Positions 8,678 to 18,885 of a stretch of DNA of 64,000 bases are shown here, one piece after another. The first letter of the stretch is position 1. The number at the start of each line of letters is the position of its first letter. A model generated the notes under the pieces. The model searched no databases. It was given only the letters and a program-made list of their open reading frames with translations, and had not been told where the DNA came from. The DNA comes from Natrinema sp. SYSU A 869 (lineage in GTDB: Archaea; Halobacteriota; Halobacteria; Halobacteriales; Natrialbaceae), in assembly GCF_019879105.1 (NCBI RefSeq), contig NZ_CP082249.1, positions 1,984,001 through 2,048,000 on the forward strand. The letters run 5' to 3'. A program made the translations under genes and the position numbers.

Positions 8678-8994
8678 TGGTCGAGGAACTCACCCCCGAG
8701 ACGATCCGAGAACGCATCGAACGCGACGACGAGTTCGAACTGCTCGACATCCGCGACAACGACGACTACGCTGCGGGACACCTCCCTGACGCCGAACACG
8801 TCACTATCGAGGAGCTCGAGGAGACCGTCGTCGACCGGGACTGGGCCGACGACGTGGTCGTCTACTGTTACATCGGACAGACGTCAGTCCAGGCCGCTCG
8901 CCTCATCGAGGAGTACGGCGATGCCGAGCGGGTCTCGAGCATGGCCGGCGGCTACGATGCGTGGGAACCCCTCGAGCCGTCGACTGCCGACTGA
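8677..8994 (+). CDS. Single-domain rhodanese sulfurtransferase
   Basis: The protein has 105 residues. It shows the rhodanese pattern: FELLDIRDNDDYAAGHLPDA, then the active-site loop VVYCYIGQTSVQAA with the catalytic cysteine, and the end MAGGYDAWEP. The start codon shares the last base of the TusA-like gene's stop. Together with the transporter and carrier it would move sulfane sulfur within the cell. The donor (thiosulfate or persulfide) is not shown by the sequence. Confidence 0.92.
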   Translation: MVEELTPETIRERIERDDEFELLDIRDNDDYAAGHLPDAEHVTIEELEETVVDRDWADDVVVYCYIGQTSVQAARLIEEYGDAERVSSMAGGYDAWEPLEPSTAD

Positions 8995-9050
8995 TCGCGC
9001 GTTAGTGGGCCGACGTTCCGGTAGTCCGAGAATCGATACCCGATAGCCGT

Positions 9051-11200
9051 TCACGGTGCCGGCGGCTCGCCGTCGTAGGTGTCGTGACCGCCGTAGAAGT
9101 TGAGCATCGAGAACTTGAGTTTCTCCGGATCGATGTCGATCAGTTCCTCGCGCTCTTCGTGTGGAAAGGTGCCGTTGACGCTGTATTTTCCGAGATCTGA
9201 CTTCGCATCCCTCGAGTAGCGCCGGTCGAGTAAGGCGCGGACGCCGACGTCTTCCGGCGATCGGATGACGCGACCGAGCGCCTGCCTGGTCTTGCGGACC
9301 GTGGGGATCTCGACGGCGTATCGCCAGCCCGTGTCGGTCCCGTCGAAGGCCACGTCGTAGGCTTCCTGCACTGCCTCGGCCCGGTCATCGAGGTGGGGGT
9401 AGGGGACGCCGACGACCAGCACCGTATGGGCGTCGTCGCCGTCGAAGCTCACCCCCTCCGCGAGGGTACCCCACAGCGACGTACAGAGCACTGCGTTGTC
9501 GTCCGCGATGAACTGCTGGCGGAGTTCCTCGACGGCAATGCCCGGCTCGTCCAGATAGACCGTCCGATCGCTGCGGGTCTCGAGCCGGTCGGCGTACCGG
9601 CTTGCCTCGCCGTAGTTGGGGAAGAAGGCGAGCGTGTTGCCGGGCGTCATGCGGACGGCGTCGTGGATCGTCTCCGTCACCTCCTCTTGGACGGCGGGGT
9701 CGTCGCGATCCGAGGAGAACAGCGGCGGGCTCTCGACGGCGTACGTTCGGCGATTTTCTGCGGGGAACTGCAACCCGTAGGCCATCGTCACCACGTCCTC
9801 GAGGCCGAGCACGTTCTCGGTGACGTCGAACGGCTGCAGCGTCGCGCTCATCAGGACGGTCGCGTAGATCTCGTCGAACAGTTGGCCGGTCACCTGCCGC
9901 GGGAGACAGGAGTACAGCTCCGCGCGGCCGTAGATCTCGTCGGTGCCGGCGTCGCGGGTGACGGAGACGACTGGATAGAGCCCCTCCGCCGAGCCCTCAG
10001 CCATCCATGCACTGACGAAGGCCGCGGCCTGCAGGGTCTGACACTCCGTCCGTGTGGCCGTCTCGCCCTCGCGATAGGCCTCCTCGTACTGCTCGTCTAA
10101 CTCCTGGCCGAGTTGCATCGCGGCCTCGAGATCGTCCTCGATCCCTCGACCGGAGTAGCGCTGGAGGAACTCGAGCGTGAGGTCGTCCTTGCGGTCCTCG
10201 TTGGCGATCGGCACGTCGGACCAGTTGTCGCCGATCCCCTCGCGCTCGCCGAAGCCAAAGGAGTCCTCGTAGGTCTCGACGAGCGCGCGGTGAAAGGCCG
10301 AGAGGACGTTCGTGGCGTCGTCCGAGCGCGAGTCGTCAGCGTCGGCTAACTCGTCCAGCGCGGAGTCGAACGTGCGCTCGGAGCAGGTCCGGGTGGCGTG
10401 TTCACGGGCAGCGTCCTCGACGTTGTGGGCCTCGTCGAAGACGGCGATGATATCGTCGGGATCACGGCCCAGCCAGCGGAAAAACTGCTCTCGAATGGTC
10501 GAATCGAGCAGGTGGTGGTAGTTACAGACGACCAGATCGACGCCCTCGAGCCCCTCCTTCAAGAGCTCGTAGCCACAGAACTGCTGCTGTTCAGCGTAGT
10601 CGTAGATATCGTCGGGCGTGCGGACGTCCTCGAAGAGCCAGCCGAAGAAATCGTCCGTATCCTGGGTGAGATTATTGCGGTAGTAGTCACAGACGTTCTG
10701 CTCTGCTAAGTCCTCGAGACGCTCCTCGATATCCTCGAGTTCGTCCATAACGGCGCTCCGGGCATCGGTCGCCGACCCGTCGCCGTCCTGACTCTCGGCG
10801 AGTAACTCGCTCTGGCGGCGCTCGAGTTGCTCGCGATCGCGTTCGGCGTCAACGATGGCGCGGGTGTTGTCTCGCAGGGCCTGACACTCCTCGTAGCCGA
10901 CGTCGATGTGGCACATCGATGCCTTTCCCTTGAAGACGACCGCACGAATGTTCTCCTCGCGGGTGATCGCACGGGCCTCGGCGACGAACTGGCGCATCTG
11001 CTGATGGACGTTGGTCGTGATGACGACCGTCTTATCCTGCTCGCGAGCGATCTCGAGAGCAGGGACCAGCGACGAGAGTGTCTTGCCGGTCCCGCAGGCC
11101 CCTCGAAGAGGACGTCCTGCCCTCGGTGGAGGGAGTTGTGGATGCGATCCATCGCCTCGCGCTGGTTCTCGTACGGCTGGTCGTACGGAAAAAAGCGCAT
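9051..11200 (-). CDS. XPD/Rad3-like Fe-S DNA helicase, with one apparent frameshift
   Basis: The start is ATG 11,200 (MRFFPYDQPYENQREAMDRI). The frame then reaches FEGPAG and is lost. The P-loop GACGTGKTLSS and the rest of the protein are in the next frame from about 11,098. One extra C in the C4 run at 11,099-11,102 joins them into about 716 residues. Seen features are four cysteines placed as in the XPD iron-sulfur domain (SMCHIDVGYEEC, NVCDYYRNN, QQFCGYE), the DEAH box VFDEAHNVEDAA, the SATL motif and the C-terminal QALGRVIRSPED. The family unwinds DNA 5' to 3' in repair. The break is probably a base-calling error. Confidence 0.9.
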
Positions 11201-11340
11201 GTACCCGGCAGTCTCGGACACACGATACGATAGGTTCGCGCTGCGATAAAAGGATTCGTCTCGGTTCGGTCGCGCCAGTGAAGCGATCCGGGAGACGACA
11301 GCAACGTTCGCCGGCCGGCGAACGCGCGGTACAGGGCCAT

Positions 11341-11793
11341 GTGTCTCGAGTACCTGTCTTCGATATGGCGATTCCCGGCTATGATTCCAGTAATGTCGCC
11401 GAGTATACCCTCGAGCAGGTGGGCGCCCGCGTCGAACTCGTTGCAGGCGTTGTCCCCGACGCGTTCGGCCTCGCGAAGAGCGGGCGCGAACCGCCGGTCG
11501 ACGCTCTTGCTGATCCCATGGATCTCGTGGGTCTCGAGGAGCTGAAGGCCGTCGAAGCCGTCCGAATCGCGCTCGTCTATGACCCCGCCAGACTGCCGCC
11601 CGGCGCGAGTCCGACCGATGTCGCCGTCGCCGTCGAGACCGAGTCGGGATGGGATCCCCTCGAGTCGACGGTCGATCTCGAGGAGACGACGGTGACGGCG
11701 GTGCTGAACGACCGGCCGCCGGGGTCGACGGTAGTAGCGGGCTATGACAATCGAGACAAAGCGACCGGTGAACCGGCGGAATCAATGGAATAG
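11341..11793 (+). CDS. Conserved hypothetical protein
   Basis: The ORF codes for about 150 residues from GTG 11,341 (VSRVPVFDMAIPGYD), or 142 from the internal ATG 11,365. The middle is helical (EYTLEQVGARVELVAG) and the second half looks like a beta-sandwich (ESGWDPLESTVDLEETTVTA). No family is recognised. It diverges from the helicase gene, with 140 bases for two promoters. Protein-like composition and acidic bias support it as real. Confidence 0.6.
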   Translation: MSRVPVFDMAIPGYDSSNVAEYTLEQVGARVELVAGVVPDAFGLAKSGREPPVDALADPMDLVGLEELKAVEAVRIALVYDPARLPPGASPTDVAVAVETESGWDPLESTVDLEETTVTAVLNDRPPGSTVVAGYDNRDKATGEPAESME

Positions 11794-11815
11794 CGCGAAG
11801 AACGTCGACGGCCGA

Positions 11816-12760
11816 TCAGATTTCGGGTTCGATGTAGACTTTCTGTACTTGATCGTCATGATCCATCAGTGCGAGTTCGATCTGGGTGATGCGTTCGTTC
11901 ATCGTCTCGGTGTCGAGGTCGGCTTCGAACGCCACGTCGGCGGTGACGAGCAGCTCCTCGGCACCGAAGTAGACGGTCCGAAAGTCGACGAGTTCGGTGA
12001 CGCCGTCCCAGTCGGCGACGATGGTACGGAGTTCGTCCTCGGCGTCTTTGGAGAGGCTCTCCCCGAGGATGAGCCGCTTGTTTTCCAAGGCCAGCGCGAC
12101 GGCGAATCCCATGAGCATGATCCCGATGATGAGGGCGGCTCCGGCGTCGTAGATCCCGTTTCCGGTGGCTCGCGTGAGATAAATCCCGAAGAGAGCAATC
12201 CCCGCGCCGCCGAGCGCGATAGTGTCCTCGGTGAGCGCGGTCAGCGTCGTCACGTCGCTGGTCTTGCTGAACGCCTCGCGGAGGCTGGTCCAGCCGTACT
12301 CGTCCATCTGGCGGCTGATCCCCTGATAGGCCTTCCAGAGCGCATAGGATTCGAAGAGGATCGCGCCGAGCAACACGGCATAGTTGACGTAGACGGGGTC
12401 GAACGGTGCGCCAAGCAGCGTGACGTCCTCGCTGGCCCGGTGGACGCCGCCCTCTTGCAGTGCACTGTAGCCGTGGCGGGCGCTCTCCCAGCCGGCGATG
12501 CCGAAGAGCATGATGCTCACGAGCAGGCTGTAGAAGAACTGCGCCTTCCCGTGGCCGAACGGATGCTCACGGGTTGCCTCCTGTGCGCCGTATTTGATCC
12601 CGACCAGCAGGAAGATCTGGTTCCCCGTGTCCGAAATCGAGTGGTACGTCTCCGACAGCATCGCGGGGCTTCCAGTCAGCGCGAAGCCACCGAACTTCAG
12701 GACCGCAATCGCCGCGTTCGCAAACAGTGCAGCGAGGACGACAGAGGTGCTACTGGCCAT
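11816..12760 (-). CDS. Cation diffusion facilitator (CDF) metal transporter
   Basis: The protein has 314 residues: six TM helices and a C-terminal cytoplasmic domain of about 80 residues. TM2 carries the metal site as HSISDTGNQ (family HSxxDxxxx) and TM5 carries TALTEDTIAL. GKAQFFYSL after TM2 is also typical. The cytoplasmic part (ELRTIVADWDGVTELVDFR) matches the ferredoxin-like dimerisation domain. CDF proteins export divalent metals such as zinc, manganese or iron in exchange for protons; the metal here is not predicted. The gene diverges from the phosphoesterase at 12,916. Confidence 0.92.
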   Translation of the reverse strand: MASSTSVVLAALFANAAIAVLKFGGFALTGSPAMLSETYHSISDTGNQIFLLVGIKYGAQEATREHPFGHGKAQFFYSLLVSIMLFGIAGWESARHGYSALQEGGVHRASEDVTLLGAPFDPVYVNYAVLLGAILFESYALWKAYQGISRQMDEYGWTSLREAFSKTSDVTTLTALTEDTIALGGAGIALFGIYLTRATGNGIYDAGAALIIGIMLMGFAVALALENKRLILGESLSKDAEDELRTIVADWDGVTELVDFRTVYFGAEELLVTADVAFEADLDTETMNERITQIELALMDHDDQVQKVYIEPEI

Positions 12761-12915
12761 TAACGGCGACTACGAAGGGCGAACCTAAAAGTGTAAGGCG
12801 TTCTAGAGCCGGTTTGCTGCCGACTGAAACCAGTCGAACCCCTTCCCGACCGCGATCTGGCCACACCGGCGACCGCATCCGAAAGGGACCTGTCAGTGTC
12901 GGGTGAAAATTACCC

Positions 12916-13431
12916 ATGATCGCGATTTTCTCCGATACGCACAGCGCCAGCGGCCACGAGCTCGAGAGTAATGCACTGACCGCGGCCCGGGAGGCCGATA
13001 CCGTCATCCACACGGGCGATTTCACGAGCGAGACGGCACTCGAGGCGTTCCAGGAAGAGTGCGACCGCCTGTTCGCGGTCCACGGGAACGCCGACAGCGC
13101 GGCGGTACGCGACCGACTGCCGACGGCTCGCGTCGTCGAGGCCGGCGGCGTCCGATTCGCCGTCACTCACCGACGGGACGGCGGCGAGATGGGGCTCGCG
13201 ATGTTCGGTCGGTCGCGTGGGGCCGACGTCGTCGTCTTCGGGCATAGTCACCGGCCGACGGTCGTCGAGACCGAGGACGTCCAGTTGCTCAACCCCGGCA
13301 GCCACGCCGATCCGCGTGGGAACCGGCCGGGATTTGCCGTACTCGAGGAGCGCGAGGACGGCGGTCTGGAGGGCGAAATTCGCGAGCCGGACAGAACGCC
13401 GCTCGAGACGGTTGAGATTTGCACGGAGTAG
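12916..13431 (+). CDS. YfcE/MJ0936-type metallophosphoesterase
   Basis: The 171-residue protein contains the metal-binding motifs of small calcineurin-like phosphoesterases in order: FSDTH at the N-terminus, HTGDF near 34, HGNAD near 56, VTHR near 80 and GHSHRP near 111, with the NPGSH end block near 128. Family members hydrolyse phosphodiesters or phosphomonoesters with two bound metals. The substrate here is not known. Confidence 0.92.
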   Translation: MIAIFSDTHSASGHELESNALTAAREADTVIHTGDFTSETALEAFQEECDRLFAVHGNADSAAVRDRLPTARVVEAGGVRFAVTHRRDGGEMGLAMFGRSRGADVVVFGHSHRPTVVETEDVQLLNPGSHADPRGNRPGFAVLEEREDGGLEGEIREPDRTPLETVEICTE

Positions 13432-13833
13432 TGAGAGAAGGGTGCTCCGACGCGGGTACAAAGCGTCAGCGAGACCAAAACAGGCGTCGACGGAACCAGC
13501 ACACGGCGTCAGCGGGGACAGGGCGGATTCCGCAGCCGGTATCAACGGTCCGGCTGCCCGGAGGCCGTCCGATCGGCAGACGGGACGGCCCACAACCGGC
13601 TGGTGGGAGCGGGAGGGATGATCAGGAGGTGACCTCGAACTCGAGGACGACCCTCGGACGGGCTGGAGGGCAGGACGGCCGCCCTCGAACTCGAGGCACA
13701 CGTCGACCGACGAACCGGCCGACGTTATAGGCAACGCAAGCTGAAACCCGTGTTTTAGTTAGCGAATCGGTCGCATGGATGCAACCAAATGAGGTCGAAA
13801 CGATTAACCACGCTGACAGTGTAGCCGCGACAT
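13432..13833. other. Intergenic region without recognisable gene
   Basis: This is 400 bases of GC-rich DNA. Open frames exist on both strands but translate to arginine- and glycine-rich strings without family character. CCTCGAACTCGAGG appears twice (about 13,632 and 13,683), a mild local repeat. Confidence 0.5.
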
Positions 13834-13980
13834 ATGCTGGATACCATCATCGGCTTCCTTCCGGACGATCCCGTCATCATCGCGGTCGTCCTGATCCTGC
13901 TCGGGTTGGTCTTCTTCGCGTATCTCCTGCTCCGACGGACGGTCCTCGAGTTCCGCGACGGGATGCGCGGCGACCGCTAG
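13834..13980 (+). CDS. Small single-TM membrane protein
   Basis: A 48-residue ORF from ATG 13,834. A short start (MLDTIIGFLPDDP) leads into one hydrophobic helix (VIIAVVLILLGLVFFAYLLL) and a charged tail ending RDGMRGDR. The plan resembles the DUF7859-like proteins found next to metabolic genes in many haloarchaea. The role is unknown. Confidence 0.7.
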   Translation: MLDTIIGFLPDDPVIIAVVLILLGLVFFAYLLLRRTVLEFRDGMRGDR

Positions 13981-13996
13981 GCGCCAAGTACTGCCG

Positions 13997-15013
13997 TTAG
14001 GCGATTCCATTTTCGAGTCGCTCGAGCGCGTGATCGATAGCCGATCGAGTGATATCGCGGTGCGTACAGAACCGGACCGTCGTCGGGCCGAAGGGCGTCG
14101 CCAGCACGTCCCGTTCCTCGAGTCGCTCGACGACGACCGCCGGCTCGAGTCCCGTTCCCGACACGTCCACGAGGACGATGTTCGTCTCCGGTTCCTGTAT
14201 ATCAAATCCGTCGATGCCGTCTAGTCCCTCGGCCAGCAGGCGCGCGTTCTCGTGATCGGTTTCGAGGTCATCGACGTTCTCGAGGGCCGCAAGTGCAGGA
14301 CCTGCAATAATTCCGGCCTGGCGCATACCGCCGCCGAACAGCTTTCGTGTCCGGCGGGCGCGCTCGATGAACTCACCATCTCCTGCGAGCATCGAGCCGA
14401 CAGGCGCGCCCAGCCCCTTTGAGAGGGAGACCATGACGGAGTCGATGGGCTCGGTGAGTTCGGTAACCGGCACGTCGAGCGCCGTCGCGGCATTAAACAG
14501 CCTCGCACCGTCGAGATGCACCGGGACATCGCGTTCGCGGGCCGCTGTGGCCGCCGCAGCGATCGCGTCGGGGTCAATCGCAAGTCCGCCGCGTGCGTTG
14601 TGCGTGTTCTCGAGGCAAAGCAGGCCGGTACCGGGCCGATGCAGATCCGCCTCGATGGCTGCTGTTGCAACCTGCTCCGGCGAGGGCACCCCGCGGTCGG
14701 AATCGTGCATCCGTACCTGCAGCCCCGCATGCTGGGCCAGCCCGCCGAGTTCGTACTTCACGACGTGGCTCTGTCGGTCGGCGATTACCTCCTGTCCCCG
14801 CTCTGTGTGGACGCAGGCGGCCGTCTGGTTCGCCATCGTCCCCGTCGGGAAATACAGCGCCGCCTCGGTTCCCAGCCGGTCGGCGACACGAGACTCGAGT
14901 TCGGTCACGGTCGGGTCCTCGCCGTAAACGTCGTCGCCGACGTCGGCGGTGGCGGCGGCTTCGCGCATTGCGTCGTCCGGCATCGTGACGGTATCGGAGC
15001 GTAGATCGATCAC
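13997..15013 (-). CDS. ltaE: Low-specificity L-threonine aldolase
   Basis: The 338-residue PLP enzyme begins [19 protein letters not shown], the family's characteristic N-terminus. It contains [33 protein letters not shown], and the PLP-lysine segment [13 protein letters not shown], all in the usual order. It cleaves threonine or allo-threonine to glycine and acetaldehyde. Its stop lies 16 bases from the end of the converging small membrane gene. Confidence 0.95.
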   Translation of the reverse strand: MIDLRSDTVTMPDDAMREAAATADVGDDVYGEDPTVTELESRVADRLGTEAALYFPTGTMANQTAACVHTERGQEVIADRQSHVVKYELGGLAQHAGLQVRMHDSDRGVPSPEQVATAAIEADLHRPGTGLLCLENTHNARGGLAIDPDAIAAAATAARERDVPVHLDGARLFNAATALDVPVTELTEPIDSVMVSLSKGLGAPVGSMLAGDGEFIERARRTRKLFGGGMRQAGIIAGPALAALENVDDLETDHENARLLAEGLDGIDGFDIQEPETNIVLVDVSGTGLEPAVVVERLEERDVLATPFGPTTVRFCTHRDITRSAIDHALERLENGIA

Positions 15014-15169
15014 GGGTATCGATACCGGGACGAGAGAGAAATATGTCGCCCCGTTTCTCGAGGGAGTCCGAACTTCCTGCCCCGCTGTGAGGGTTCGGCA
15101 TCGCCGTCCTCAAGCGCGACGTTCGTTCCGGGCGAAAGGTTCACTGGTACGTCATGTGTACCGCGACGT

Positions 15170-16278
15170 ATGGTCCCTGAGCCTCACAACGGGCCGCCTT
15201 CGGACGGTGGCCCATCGACGCCCGCCGACGGTCCGGACACGGGGAGTTCGAGTCCGTTTTGGCATCACATGTCTCGAGTCGCCGATCGGTTCGACGAGCT
15301 CTGGGCGTTCGCGCTCGTTCCCCTGCTCACCGCGTTGCTCGAGTTCGAGAACGTGCAACGCGCGCTCGCCAACACCGGCCGCGGGTTCGCCATCAACTTC
15401 GAGTTTCTCTTGCCGACGCCGCTCGTGACCCTGTGGCGGTTCGTAGACCCGCCGGATCCGCCCGCGACGATGCGGACCCCGAGCGAGGACCCGTACACCC
15501 CCTCGGTCGGCGACGCGCCCGGCGAGCCCGCTCCGACCGGCGAACCGACGACCCCCGTCGGGTCAACCGGGTCCAGTGGAATGGACGTGACAATCGAGAC
15601 CCCCGTCGAAACCATCGCGTTCCCGCTCGAGGCAATCAGCGCCGAGATGATGGCGTGGATCGGCCTCGCACTCGCCGCGTACGCGGTGATTTCCGCGATC
15701 CTGATGGCGGCGTACGTCGGCGGACTCGATCGGCGACTCCGCGGCGAGCCACTCGCTATCGGCTCGTGTGTGGTCACCTACGCGCCGCGGTTCGTCCTGT
15801 ACAATCTCCTCGTGTTCGGTGCGTTTCTACTGGTACTCCCGGTTTCGTTCTCGTGCCGCCGCTCATCTGGCTCATGTTTCCGGTGATCATCGTCGTCGGC
15901 TACGTGTTCTATCCCGTCCCGTTCCTGTTCGTCGTCGACGACGCGCCGTTCCGCGAGGCGTTTCGCCGGTCGGTTCGGCTGACGACGGCGGGCGGGCCGG
16001 TCCTCAGCTTCGCGTTCTGGCACGCGGTTGCCGGGGCCGTCGTTTCCGCGGTCCTGTCAGTATTGGTGAGCAGCGGTGGCGGCGGATTCTTGCTCGCGCT
16101 GCTCGTTTCGGCCCCCGTGGGCGTCCTCCTGACGGCTGCGACGGTCTCGTTCTTCCAGACGCATCTCGAGGGGACCGAGCCGGGCGCGACCGGCGGGTCC
16201 TCGGGTGACACATCCGGTAGGGGCGAGACCAACGAGTACGAGTATGAGACCGATGAGTACGGGTTTGCGACCGACTGA
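15170..16278 (+). CDS. Multi-TM haloarchaeal membrane protein (DUF7544-like), with one frameshift
   Basis: The N-terminus is proline-rich, followed by an amphipathic stretch (FDELWAFALVPLLTALLEFE) and several TM helices (AWIGLALAAYAVISAILMAA). The first frame ends in a false tail after 15,840. The downstream frame continues PPLIWLMFPVIIVVGYVFY and PFLFVVDDAPFREAFRRSV to an acidic Tyr/Glu-rich end. Adding one base at 15,838-15,842 (C3 or G2 run) joins them into about 369 residues. Tetrahymena-like function claims are not possible; the family is uncharacterised. The break resembles the other homopolymer losses in this window. Confidence 0.75.
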
Positions 16279-16363
16279 GTGGCGAAAACGCGCCGCAGTC
16301 GGCGATCGGGTCGGCGGTTCCCCATTACGAACCATTTTTTCCTCCTCCCACAAATACCGGGGC

Positions 16364-17467
16364 ATGGACCCGCGAATCCGCGAACACGCCGAGATCATCG
16401 CCAACCACTCGGTCGACTTGGAGGAAGGCGACAACGTCGTCATCGACGCCCACCCCGTCGCCGAAGACCTGGTTGTCGCCCTCCACGAGGTGATCGGTGA
16501 TCGAGGCGCAAACCCGATCACGACGAGCCAGCGAACCGGAAAGCGACAGCAGCGCGCCTACCTGCGCGCTGCAGACGGGGAGTTCGACACGCCGGAACAC
16601 GAACTCGCGCTCGTCCAGAATACGGACGTCTACATCGCCATTCGCGCGACGGACAACGCCACCCAGACTAGCGACGTCGACCCCGAGATCAGCGCGGCCC
16701 ACCAGCAGGCACATCGCCCCATCCTCGAGGAGCGCCTCTCCAAGCGCTGGTGTCTCACGCAGTACCCCGCGCCGGCGAACGCCCAGCTCGCAGAGATGAG
16801 CACGGCTGGCTACGAGAACTTCGTCTGGGACGCCGTCAACAAGGACTGGGACGAACAGCGCGAACACCAGGAGCACATGGTCGAGATCATGGACCCCGCT
16901 GAGGAGATCCGGATCAAGAGCGGCGACACGACCGACGTGACGATGTCCATCGAAAACAATCCGACGCTGAACGATCACGGTGAGCACAACCTCCCCGGCG
17001 GCGAGGTCTTCACCGCACCCCAGCCGGACAGCGTCGAAGGCGAGGTCCTCTTCGACATGCCCCTGTACCATCAGGGCCGAGAGATCACTGACGTATACCT
17101 CGAGTTCGAGGGTGGCGAGGTCGTCGAGCACTCGGCGGCGAAAAACGAGGACGTCCTCACGGAAGTCCTGAACACGGACGACGGCGCGCGTCGACTCGGC
17201 GAACTGGGTATCGGGATGAACCGCGACATCGATCAGTTCACCTACAACATGCTCTTCGACGAGAAGATGGGCGATACGGTCCACATGGCTGTCGGCCGGG
17301 CCTACGACGACACCGTCGGGGAGGGCAACGAAGCCAACGATTCTGCGGTCCACGTCGACATGATCGTCGACATGAGCAAGGATTCCGTTATCGAAGTCGA
17401 CGGTGAGGTCGTTCAGCGGGATGGGACGTTCCGATTTGAGGACGGGTTCGAGGAAGGTGAGGACTGA
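16364..17467 (+). CDS. M29-family (thermophilic-type) metallo-aminopeptidase
   Basis: The protein has 367 residues from ATG 16,364. It starts MDPRIREHAEIIANHSVDLE as in archaeal M29 enzymes. The metal-binding segments are visible: NLPGGEVFTAP near residue 208 (glutamate ligand), GRRLGELGIGMN-like ARRLGELGIGMN near 280, NMLFDEKMGDTVHMAVG near 297, and VHVDMIVDM near 330. The family removes N-terminal residues using two metal ions. It has its own promoter region (170 bases). GC-rich repeats follow it. Confidence 0.92.
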   Translation: MDPRIREHAEIIANHSVDLEEGDNVVIDAHPVAEDLVVALHEVIGDRGANPITTSQRTGKRQQRAYLRAADGEFDTPEHELALVQNTDVYIAIRATDNATQTSDVDPEISAAHQQAHRPILEERLSKRWCLTQYPAPANAQLAEMSTAGYENFVWDAVNKDWDEQREHQEHMVEIMDPAEEIRIKSGDTTDVTMSIENNPTLNDHGEHNLPGGEVFTAPQPDSVEGEVLFDMPLYHQGREITDVYLEFEGGEVVEHSAAKNEDVLTEVLNTDDGARRLGELGIGMNRDIDQFTYNMLFDEKMGDTVHMAVGRAYDDTVGEGNEANDSAVHVDMIVDMSKDSVIEVDGEVVQRDGTFRFEDGFEEGED

Positions 17468-18286
17468 CCGGCGAGAAGTCCTCGAGAATCCGAACGACGA
17501 GCGATGCGCGGCGTTTCCTTCGGTCGCGCCGCGGTGACGCGAACGGGGAGGAATGACCCGTGAGCGACGCGAGTCGTGAAGAATAGCACCGCTTTGGCTC
17601 GCTCACGCAATTTTTCGTAGCTACGCTGAATCGGACGCCCGCGACTGTAGCGATCCAAAATAGCCACGTGCGGTGGCGTGCGCTGGGTCGCGGTTTGCTG
17701 ACGGCAAACCGCGTACACGACTCCGCGCAAGGGATGAGTGAGCGAGCGGTGCGAGCGAACGAATCGGCTGGGGAGGGTGTGGAAATCCCTAGCCGCCAGT
17801 GTGAGCAGTGTCTCTCCCTCGTTAGTACCAACGACGACGAACTCGAGGCCGATCCACAGTCGAGACGTGACGATCAGAATCAACTAGCCGTCACCGATCA
17901 CACCCGTTCGAGCCCCGTTTACGGGCCGGACCCCTGCCGTCGACGCGGTGGTTTCGGTGGTGGCGTCCAGCGACAGGAGACCGGCTGCCCGCCGGGGCTC
18001 GAGCCCGACGAGAAACGTAGGTGCCCAGTGAAGATATCACTCGCGCTCAAGCAGGCCGGGCGGGACCGAACAGCCACAGGGGTCGACAAAGCCGGTACTG
18101 GGACCGGTGACGACCGATAGCAGGGCCGGATCGCCGCAGCGCGGGCACGCGGAGAACGACGAGTCGTCGGCGGTGGTGTCGTCGCTCTCGTCGGGAGAGT
18201 CGGTCACGCCGACCACTTGTCACTGCGTCCGTAGAGTGTCGATTTTGAGGCTACCGCTGGTTGTGGCGTGCGATTCTGATGTCGTG

Positions 18287-18425
18287 CGGGACGTTTATAT
18301 CCCGCTAGAATGTACGCAATCATGGCTTGCAAACGGACCGTGTTTGGAAGCCACGTCTCGGGTGTCTGTAGCACCCGGGGCATTTCGGCGCACACCCCCT
18401 GCGTCTGGTGGAGCGTAGCTTCCAC
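18287..18425 (+). other. Possible structured RNA or IS remnant behind a TATA-like box
   Basis: GGACGTTTATATCC (about 18,288) looks like a promoter box. Downstream, CGGGTG-TCTGTAG-CACCCG forms a perfect 6-bp hairpin, enclosed by TGGAAGC ... GCTTCCA, giving a branched fold. A 40-codon ORF (ATG 18,322, MACKRTVFGSHV) also fits a leaderless start but has no recognisable character. Whether this is a non-coding RNA, a small gene or IS debris cannot be decided by eye. Confidence 0.3.
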
Positions 18426-18856
18426 CCTAATTGTCGGACCGTAGTGGCTTATAACTACTACAAAGTGTGTGGAATAGATTTGGGTGGACCTCGAGGACGT
18501 GCGAAATTGCTCACTAGCAGGGTACTGGTCTGATTGGATATACAGCGTGATGGGAGCAGCGGAAAGTAGCCTGCTCACACTGGTGGCAGGGAGTCACCGC
18601 GCCCTCCCCAGCCGATTTCTCCGCACGGGCGCTGCGAGACGATTTCGCCGTCGTCTCACGGGTACGTCGCACCTGTTCGACTGCTCGCGAAACTGGGGTT
18701 TCGCGCTCGTCTCGACAGTCGCAGCGCGTTGCGTTCGAGAATCGCGAAGCGATTCTCATGGCCTCTCGGAGTGCACTGCACTTCTGAGGACGCCACTCAC
18801 GTTGCGGTTCTCGCTCACGACGGTCGCTCCGAACCGGTCTGCCACCATCGGCCGGG

Positions 18857-18862
18857 TTTATG
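18857..18862 (+). promoter_or_regulatory. TATA-like box of the uspA gene
   Basis: TTTATG starts 29 bases before ATG 18,886, the spacing seen for other leaderless genes here. It supports the chosen start over the long upstream open frame. Confidence 0.5.
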
Positions 18863-18885
18863 CTCCCGAACGAGCTATCAGACGT

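Larger units (their letters stand above)
17468..18885. other. 1.4-kb gene-poor region with inverted repeats and hairpins
   Basis: No convincing protein gene is seen. A 44-bp stretch at 17,765-17,808 recurs, inverted and diverged, at 18,571-18,614 (shared core CGGCTGGGGAGGG ... CCAGTGTGAGCAG). The pair brackets about 800 bases, which suggests a decayed mobile element. The part just upstream of uspA has short hairpins such as GAGAATCGC-GAA-GCGATTCTC near 18,740. The open frames crossing it read as Arg/Ser-rich translations. Confidence 0.55.

Noticed and set aside
17668-18120. 150-codon ORF in the gene-poor region
   Set aside because: Begins inside the inverted-repeat sequence and has no domain; composition follows repeat DNA.
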